In this document: piece after piece, positions 5,630 to 9,465 of the stretch
How the letters are laid out: each line of letters begins with the position of its first letter
Numbering within the stretch: position 1 is the stretch's first letter
From: an uncultured Peptococcaceae bacterium
Lineage (GTDB): Bacteria > Bacillota > Peptococcia > Peptococcales > Peptococcaceae
NCBI GenBank assembly: GCA_902462325.1
Contig: CABQBF010000097.1
Coordinates: 1-9,465, forward strand
Direction: 5' to 3'
Length of the DNA: 9,465 bases
Notes under the pieces: generated by a model
Told to the model about the DNA's origin: nothing
Seen by the model: only the letters and a program-made list of their open reading frames with translations
The model's database searches: none
Program-made: the position numbers and the translations under genes

Positions 5630-5896
5630 ATGGCCAAAAAAGAAGTGACCGTATATACCATGAACCGCTGCCCCTTCTGTCTGCAGCTCAAATTATTTTT
5701 AAAACGCAAAGGTATCGAATTTACCGAAATCAACACCTCAGAGCATCCTGAAGTATTAAAAATGCTGCAGGATGAAACCAGCTTTCTCACTCTGCCCCAG
5801 GTTTTTGTAGACGACAACTTCCTGGGCGGCTACGACAACATCATCGAGCTGCACCAAAAAGGCAAATTCAACCGCATCTTCGGGTTGGAGGAATAA
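5630..5896 (+). CDS. Small glutaredoxin (CPFC active site)
   Basis: The 88-aa protein has the glutaredoxin thioredoxin-like fold: strand VTVYTM, then redox motif Cys14-Pro-Phe-Cys17, the Thr54-Leu55-Pro56 cis-proline loop, and Gly66-Gly67-Tyr68-Asp69 near the C-terminus, which in glutaredoxins contacts the thiol substrate. It is a dithiol type, of the length of GrxC/NrdH proteins. It reduces disulfides or glutathione/low-molecular-weight thiol adducts in the cytoplasm; the donor in this organism is unknown. The start at 5630 has GGAGGA (5617-5622) 7 nt upstream; an in-frame TTG at 5600 lacks such a site. It is divergent from yaaA and convergent with recG, and the bidirectional terminator overlaps its stop codon. 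It is the only sizeable + strand gene in the window. Confidence 0.95.
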   Translation: MAKKEVTVYTMNRCPFCLQLKLFLKRKGIEFTEINTSEHPEVLKMLQDETSFLTLPQVFVDDNFLGGYDNIIELHQKGKFNRIFGLEE

Positions 5897-5940
5897 ACAA
5901 AAAGCAGAAGCATGGATATGGTTGCTTCTGCTTTTTGTTT
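5895..5940. terminator. Bidirectional terminator shared by glutaredoxin and recG
   Basis: Positions 5895-5912 and 5923-5940 form a perfect 18-bp inverted repeat around a 10-nt loop. The GC core is AGCAGAAGCA and the ends are A-rich on the left and T-rich on the right, so each strand sees a stem followed by TTTTTGTTT. It begins on the last two bases of the glutaredoxin TAA and ends 12 nt before the recG stop. Confidence 0.92.
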
Positions 5941-5952
5941 GTCAATTTTCAC

Positions 5953-8010
5953 TTATATCTGCCCATCCTGGAGCTGTAACCGCCGCTGATACACGCGCTC
6001 CGCTTTTTGCCGCAGTCCTGCATACTGGGGCTGTTCCAGGCCAATTTCCGTAATTTCAGCGGCTAACTGGCGACTTTGCTCCAGGATTTTCACGTCATGG
6101 ACCAAATCAGCTATTTTTAGATCGGGCAATCCATGCTGCCGGGTACCCAATACCTCCCCTGCTCCCCGCAGCAACAAATCTTCTTCCGCAATCGCGAAGC
6201 CGTCGCTGCTTTTTACCATCACCGCCATACGCCTTTTGCCTTCCTCTGTTTTTGGCTCGGCCACCAAAAAGCAATGGGCCTGACTGCTGCCGCGCCCTAC
6301 CCGTCCCCGCAACTGATGAAGCTGGGCCAAGCCAAAACGCTCCGCATTTTCAATGACCATCACGTTGGCATTGGGCACGTCCACACCTACTTCAATCACT
6401 GTGGTAGATACCAGAATTTGCAGATTGCCAGAGCGAAACTGTTCCATAATCTCCGCTTTATCCCGCGGATGCATTTTTCCGTGCAGCAAGCCGATTGCAT
6501 ACTGGGGAAACACATTGGCTGCCAAATGGTCAGCCAGTTGGGTGGCGTTTTCCAAATCCATTTTTTCCGACTCTTCCACCAATGGACAAACCACATATAT
6601 CTGATACCCGGCGGCAATCTGTTGGCCCAAAAACCGGTATAACTCCTCCCGCTTGGCTTCTCCGATGCAATAGGTCTTGACAGTTTGCCGGCCCGGCGGC
6701 AGCTCATCAATAATGGACAAATCCATATCGCCATACAACGTGAGCGCCAGAGAACGGGGAATGGGGGTTGCCGTCATGACCAACACATCGGGCGCCCGGC
6801 CTTTATTCTCCAACGCCAGCCTCTGCCGCACGCCAAAGCGGTGCTGCTCATCAATGACCACCACGCCCAAATTGGCGAACTGTACCTGCTTTTGAATGAG
6901 CGCATGGGTACCCACCGCCAGCTTGCAGTTGCCATCACGCAGTTTATCGTAAACAACCTCCCGCTCTTTTTTGCTTAAACTGCCGGTCAATAGCTCCGGC
7001 GTCACACCCAAAGGCTCCAACATTCCCTTTAAATTCAAATAATGCTGCTCGGCTAAAATTTCCGTAGGCGCCATCAACACCGCCTGATAACCGCCGGCGA
7101 CAGCCTTCAGCAGGGCATAAACCGCCACCATGGTTTTCCCGCTGCCCACATCCCCCTGCACCAACCGCTTCATGGCAGTGGGTCGCTCCATATCTTTTTT
7201 GATTTCCAAAATTACTTTCTTTTGCGCATTGGTCAGTGCAAAGGGCAACTGACGAAAAAACTGGCCAGCCAGCGGCTCCGCTTTCTCATGGGCAATGCCT
7301 GCCTTTTTTTCAATGATGCTATGCAGCTGCAAACCCAGGGTCAGCTCCAAAAATTCATCAAACACCAAGCGGTGCCGCGCCATATTCAGTTGCTGCCAAT
7401 CATCGGGAAAATGGATTTGCCGAACCGCTTCCCGATAGCCCAGCAAATGATATTGCCCTATCTGTTCTTCCGGCAAAAATTCGTCCAAACCCGCTATTTC
7501 CTGCTGTAAAACCTGTTCGATATAGTTTCGGATAGCCTTACTGCTGTTGCGTTCTGTACCCCGATACACTGGAATGATGCGCTGAAAGCTGCGCAAATCG
7601 TCCGCATCCTCCAGCAGCTCAAAATCGCTGACGGAAATCTGCCGCACGTGGCCTTTCCCGACCTTGCCTGTGGCCACAATCTGCAAACCGGGCTGCAGCT
7701 TGCCTTTGAGATGGTTCTGGTTAAACCACACCAGCACCGCATTGCCATCGGCGCAGCGCAGGCTTACCCGCAGCAGCTTCAGCCCCCGGCGGGGATACAA
7801 ATCCTGTGCCTGCACAATGGTACCCAGCACCGTTTCCGTATCGCCCTCCTGCATATCCCGCAGCGGCTTTAAGTGAGAGCGATCCTCATAGCGATAGGGA
7901 TAATGCCCCAGCAAATCGCCCACGGTGACAATCCCCAGCTTCTGCAAATCCAACGCCCGCTGCTTGCCAATGCCTTTTAATACTGTAATGGGTTCCTGCA
8001 ACTGTAACAT
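5953..8010 (-). CDS. recG: ATP-dependent DNA helicase RecG
   Basis: The 685-aa protein matches full-length RecG (682 aa in B. subtilis, 693 in E. coli). The N-terminal wedge domain with an OB fold spans about residues 1-230 (VLKGIGKQRA and HYPYRYEDRS near the start). The motor has GDVGSGKT (286-293, Walker A), DEQH (387-390, Walker B), TATPIPRS (413-420) and LRGRVGRG (567-574, motif VI). GTRQHGLP (622-629) is the TRG segment that couples ATP use to translocation. RecG binds branched DNA, regresses stalled forks and processes Holliday junctions and R-loops. The ATG at 8010 follows a GGGCAGG-like site and begins the conserved N-terminus. It has its own promoter (8083-8111) and ends at the terminator shared with glutaredoxin. 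No key motif is missing. Confidence 0.97.
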   Translation of the reverse strand: MLQLQEPITVLKGIGKQRALDLQKLGIVTVGDLLGHYPYRYEDRSHLKPLRDMQEGDTETVLGTIVQAQDLYPRRGLKLLRVSLRCADGNAVLVWFNQNHLKGKLQPGLQIVATGKVGKGHVRQISVSDFELLEDADDLRSFQRIIPVYRGTERNSSKAIRNYIEQVLQQEIAGLDEFLPEEQIGQYHLLGYREAVRQIHFPDDWQQLNMARHRLVFDEFLELTLGLQLHSIIEKKAGIAHEKAEPLAGQFFRQLPFALTNAQKKVILEIKKDMERPTAMKRLVQGDVGSGKTMVAVYALLKAVAGGYQAVLMAPTEILAEQHYLNLKGMLEPLGVTPELLTGSLSKKEREVVYDKLRDGNCKLAVGTHALIQKQVQFANLGVVVIDEQHRFGVRQRLALENKGRAPDVLVMTATPIPRSLALTLYGDMDLSIIDELPPGRQTVKTYCIGEAKREELYRFLGQQIAAGYQIYVVCPLVEESEKMDLENATQLADHLAANVFPQYAIGLLHGKMHPRDKAEIMEQFRSGNLQILVSTTVIEVGVDVPNANVMVIENAERFGLAQLHQLRGRVGRGSSQAHCFLVAEPKTEEGKRRMAVMVKSSDGFAIAEEDLLLRGAGEVLGTRQHGLPDLKIADLVHDVKILEQSRQLAAEITEIGLEQPQYAGLRQKAERVYQRRLQLQDGQI

Positions 8011-8082
8011 GACTACACCTGCCCTTCTGTGTTCCGTTCATTGCGTTTCGTTTATTTTATGAGAACATTTTTTCGTTTTTCT

Positions 8083-8111
8083 ATTGTAACACACCTTACC
8101 GGTTATTTCCA
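8083..8111 (-). promoter_or_regulatory. Candidate recG promoter
   Basis: On the minus strand TGGAAA (8111-8106), a 17-nt spacer and TACAAT (8088-8083) lie about 75 nt before the recG start and just downstream of the terminator at 8123-8165. The placement makes recG independent of the engB/DIP1984 transcript. Confidence 0.6.
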
Positions 8112-8122
8112 GTATTTCTATC

Positions 8123-8165
8123 AAAAATAAAAACGGGCAGTCATCTGAAACCAGAGATCTGCCCG
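8123..8165 (-). terminator. Terminator of the engB/DIP1984/structured-RNA transcript
   Basis: On the minus strand CGGGCAG (8165-8159) pairs with CTGCCCG (8140-8134), with an inner ATCT/AGAT helix, followed by TTTTTATTTTT (8133-8123). It lies about 50 nt beyond the closing stem of the structured RNA candidate, with the recG promoter directly behind it. Confidence 0.85.
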
Positions 8166-8216
8166 CTATCTATTTTATGTTCCAATGAAACTATGTCAAA
8201 CTTCCCCGCTCCCGCC

Positions 8217-8401
8217 CTGGCAGCCGCAGTCAATGTCCGGTTATGACAATGCGTTGTTTCAATACACCTGTACCCAATGGGAGCATCACAATTCTGGAGG
8301 AATCGAACCCCACACCTGCTCTTCGGTGTAACCCAGATGCGACTTGCGCTGTCGCCGCGCTGACATTCGCCCTGCTTCTGTTACCAACAAAATGCTGCCA
8401 G
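8217..8401 (-). ncRNA. Structured RNA candidate with a tRNA T-arm-like element
   Basis: The 243-nt gap between the DIP1984 stop (8408) and the terminator (8165) shows no convincing gene but much pairing. CTGGCAGC (8401-8394) and GCTGCCAG (8224-8217) close a 185-nt domain. Inside, read 5' to 3': a GTTGGTAAC element resembling a D-loop; GCGAC-N7-GTCGC (8355-8339), sized like an anticodon arm; ACACC-N8-GGTGT (8329-8312), like a long variable arm; and immediately GGGG-TTCGATT-CCTCC (8311-8296), which fits the tRNA T-arm consensus G-TTCRANT-C. A hairpin with CGCA/TGCG and TGTC/GACA follows. No standard 7-bp acceptor stem, U33 or CCA end is present, so it is not an ordinary tRNA. The RNA begins 7 nt after the DIP1984 stop with no evident promoter, so it is probably cotranscribed and processed. 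Confidence 0.5.
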
Positions 8402-8407
8402 CAAAAA

Positions 8408-8863
8408 TTATTCTAACAGCTCTGTAATCCAATTGTTTTCCTGCAGACGATTGTCCAAAAGGCGCAGTTTCTTGGCCATTTTGTCAATCTCCGCCTGCCA
8501 GTCTGCAACCGAAATGGCCGACTTCACTTTGATTTCTGTATTTCTTGCCCGATAGGCAGTCTGGCTTGCCGTATAAACAATGTCTTTATACAGATGGATT
8601 TTCAACGTAAGGGCATCCTTTTGCGCAATTAGTTCCGTCAGCGTCTGCCCGTCCACTTTGGTTTCACAGTTTGTCAGATTAATCTGCGTTATCAAATAAG
8701 ACAAACGGGCAATCGCTGCATCCAATTCTTGCTTTAACAGTTCCGGTTCTTCCACAGGCTTTTCGCCGTCTTGTACCAAAACATTATTGTTTGAACGGGC
8801 TTTTAACTGCTCAATCTTTCGATTCAGGTCTGCTCTTTCTTGTAATGCCTCTGCAAGCTTCAT
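8408..8863 (-). CDS. DIP1984 family protein
   Basis: The 151-aa, almost entirely helical protein matches the DIP1984 family, named after a Corynebacterium diphtheriae protein and sometimes misannotated as septicolysin. Recognisable segments are the N-terminal KLAEALQERADLNRKIEQL, an acidic EEPELL (38-43), INLTN (61-65), a DGQTLTELIAQKD block (71-83) and the C-terminal LDNRLQENNW (136-145). The function is not established. The start at 8863 is chosen because GGGGGGA (8876-8870) is 6 nt upstream; a GTG at 8887 would add eight residues with no ribosome binding site. It follows engB by 30 nt and so shares its transcript. The structured RNA with a T-arm-like element begins 7 nt after its stop, which is the most interesting part of its context. 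Confidence 0.85.
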   Translation of the reverse strand: MKLAEALQERADLNRKIEQLKARSNNNVLVQDGEKPVEEPELLKQELDAAIARLSYLITQINLTNCETKVDGQTLTELIAQKDALTLKIHLYKDIVYTASQTAYRARNTEIKVKSAISVADWQAEIDKMAKKLRLLDNRLQENNWITELLE

Positions 8864-8893
8864 CCTACTTCCCCCCTGCTCCAACACAACCGC

Positions 8894-9465
8894 TTAGTCT
8901 TCCACCGGCGCTGCGGAAGCTGCCTGCACATGGGCTTCTACCCAACTGTGCAACTCTTCCAGCCCCTGCCCAGTTTCAGCGGAGAACACCAGAATCGGCT
9001 GGTTTTTATCGGCCTTTAAGCCTTCCCGCACCTGTTTCACATGCTTCAGCCACTGGCCTTTGGATATTTTGTCGCACTTCGTAGCAACCACCAACACATC
9101 CTTATGCATGTGCATCAGCCAGTTATACATGGCAATATCGTCCTTGCTGGGCGGATGGCGCAAATCGACCAGTTGAATCACGCCGCACAAATTTTCCCGA
9201 CGGGTCAGATAGTCGTCAATAAACCGACCCCATTTTTCTTTCACACTCTGGCTCACCTGGGCAAAGCCGTAACCGGGCAAATCCACAAAATAGAAGGCAT
9301 CCTGATTGATGCGATAATAATTCAAGGTTTGCGTTTTGCCCGGCTTGCTGCTGGTACGGGCCAGATTTTTACGATTGATAAATTTATTAATCAGCGACGA
9401 TTTTCCCACATTGGAGCGCCCAGCCAGCGCAATCTCCGGCAAATAGTCGGTGGGATATTGCTTGG
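8894..9465 (-). CDS. engB: Ribosome-biogenesis GTPase EngB/YsxC/YihA (5' end outside window)
   Basis: This is a TRAFAC-class GTPase needed for assembly of the 50S subunit. Visible motifs in order: GRSNVGKS (G1), the KPGKTQTLNYY segment with the G2 Thr, DLPGYGF (G3), TKCDK (G4) and SAETGQG (G5). About 189 residues are visible against roughly 195-205 for the family. The frame stays open to the window edge, with a KQYPTDYLPEIALAGRSN lead-in typical of the family, so only some 10-20 N-terminal residues are missing. A TTG at 9442 is not a credible start because the conserved lead-in lies before it. The stop TAA (8896-8894) is 30 nt before the DIP1984 start. In many bacteria engB follows lon or clpX; here the upstream gene cannot be seen. 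Confidence 0.96.
   Translation of the reverse strand, partial: KQYPTDYLPEIALAGRSNVGKSSLINKFINRKNLARTSSKPGKTQTLNYYRINQDAFYFVDLPGYGFAQVSQSVKEKWGRFIDDYLTRRENLCGVIQLVDLRHPPSKDDIAMYNWLMHMHKDVLVVATKCDKISKGQWLKHVKQVREGLKADKNQPILVFSAETGQGLEELHSWVEAHVQAASAAPVED

Noticed and set aside
6133..6642. 169-codon + strand frame opposite recG
   Set aside because: Shadow of the recG coding frame; no start signal and no recognisable motif.
8286..8366. 26-codon minus-strand frame starting ATG-TCA-GCG inside the structured RNA region, with a protein-like sequence ending PPEL
   Set aside because: No ribosome binding site precedes the ATG, the frame crosses the paired hairpins, and no continuation is found after TGA. 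Kept as the main alternative to the RNA interpretation; a codon-substitution test would decide.
8296..8401. Ordinary tRNA gene, selenocysteine tRNA, tmRNA or tRNA remnant at an integration site
   Set aside because: The T-arm fits, but no 7-8-bp acceptor stem adjoins it, the anticodon-like loop lacks U33, there is no CCA, and no integrase or element boundary is nearby.
1..9465. CRISPR array, insertion sequence or phage gene
   Set aside because: No regularly spaced direct repeats, transposase, integrase or phage motifs were seen; the gene content is mostly core housekeeping.

Overview
The window reads as a compact chromosomal segment of an anaerobic, low-oxygen-adapted Bacillota bacterium. The signs are strong AGGAGG-type ribosome binding sites, short sigma-A-like promoters, stem-plus-T-tract terminators, a rubrerythrin, a flavodoxin/double-4Fe-4S 'EFR1-type' protein, a YxiN-like DbpA helicase and Gram-positive-style RecG and EngB. 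Negativicutes would fit, but that is inference; there is no 16S or other phylogenetic marker.

Layout. (1) Positions 1-540: a 46-codon single-membrane-segment protein on the + strand with a very good Shine-Dalgarno, followed by a strong stem-loop, an opposite-strand TTGACA promoter-like site, a + strand terminator, a perfect 14-bp inverted repeat and a minus-strand terminator. The first part resembles a type I toxin-antitoxin locus. (2) Positions 569-844, minus: two tiny coupled genes, a 57-aa zinc ribbon and a 29-aa basic peptide. (3) Positions 1041-2660, minus: rubrerythrin with downstream terminators, then a flavodoxin-fold/ferredoxin protein with its own promoter. (4) Positions 2681-5519, minus: a tightly coupled yaaA-bcp-dbpA operon with promoter and a nested terminator. 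(5) Positions 5580-5940, plus: a small glutaredoxin, divergent from yaaA, ending in a perfect 18-bp bidirectional terminator shared with recG. (6) Positions 5953-8111, minus: recG with its promoter. (7) Positions 8123-9465, minus: engB (5' end outside the window), a DIP1984-family gene and, directly behind it, a structured RNA candidate containing a tRNA T-arm-like element and ending at a strong terminator.

How the genes relate. Five of the genes (rubrerythrin, EFR1-type ferredoxin, YaaA, Bcp peroxiredoxin, glutaredoxin) belong to families dealing with peroxide, iron or thiol redox, so the middle of the window is probably an oxidative-stress neighbourhood. DbpA, RecG and EngB are housekeeping factors for ribosome assembly and DNA repair. 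The two parts most worth following up are the small-protein/antisense region at the left edge and the tRNA-like RNA next to the DIP1984 gene at the right.
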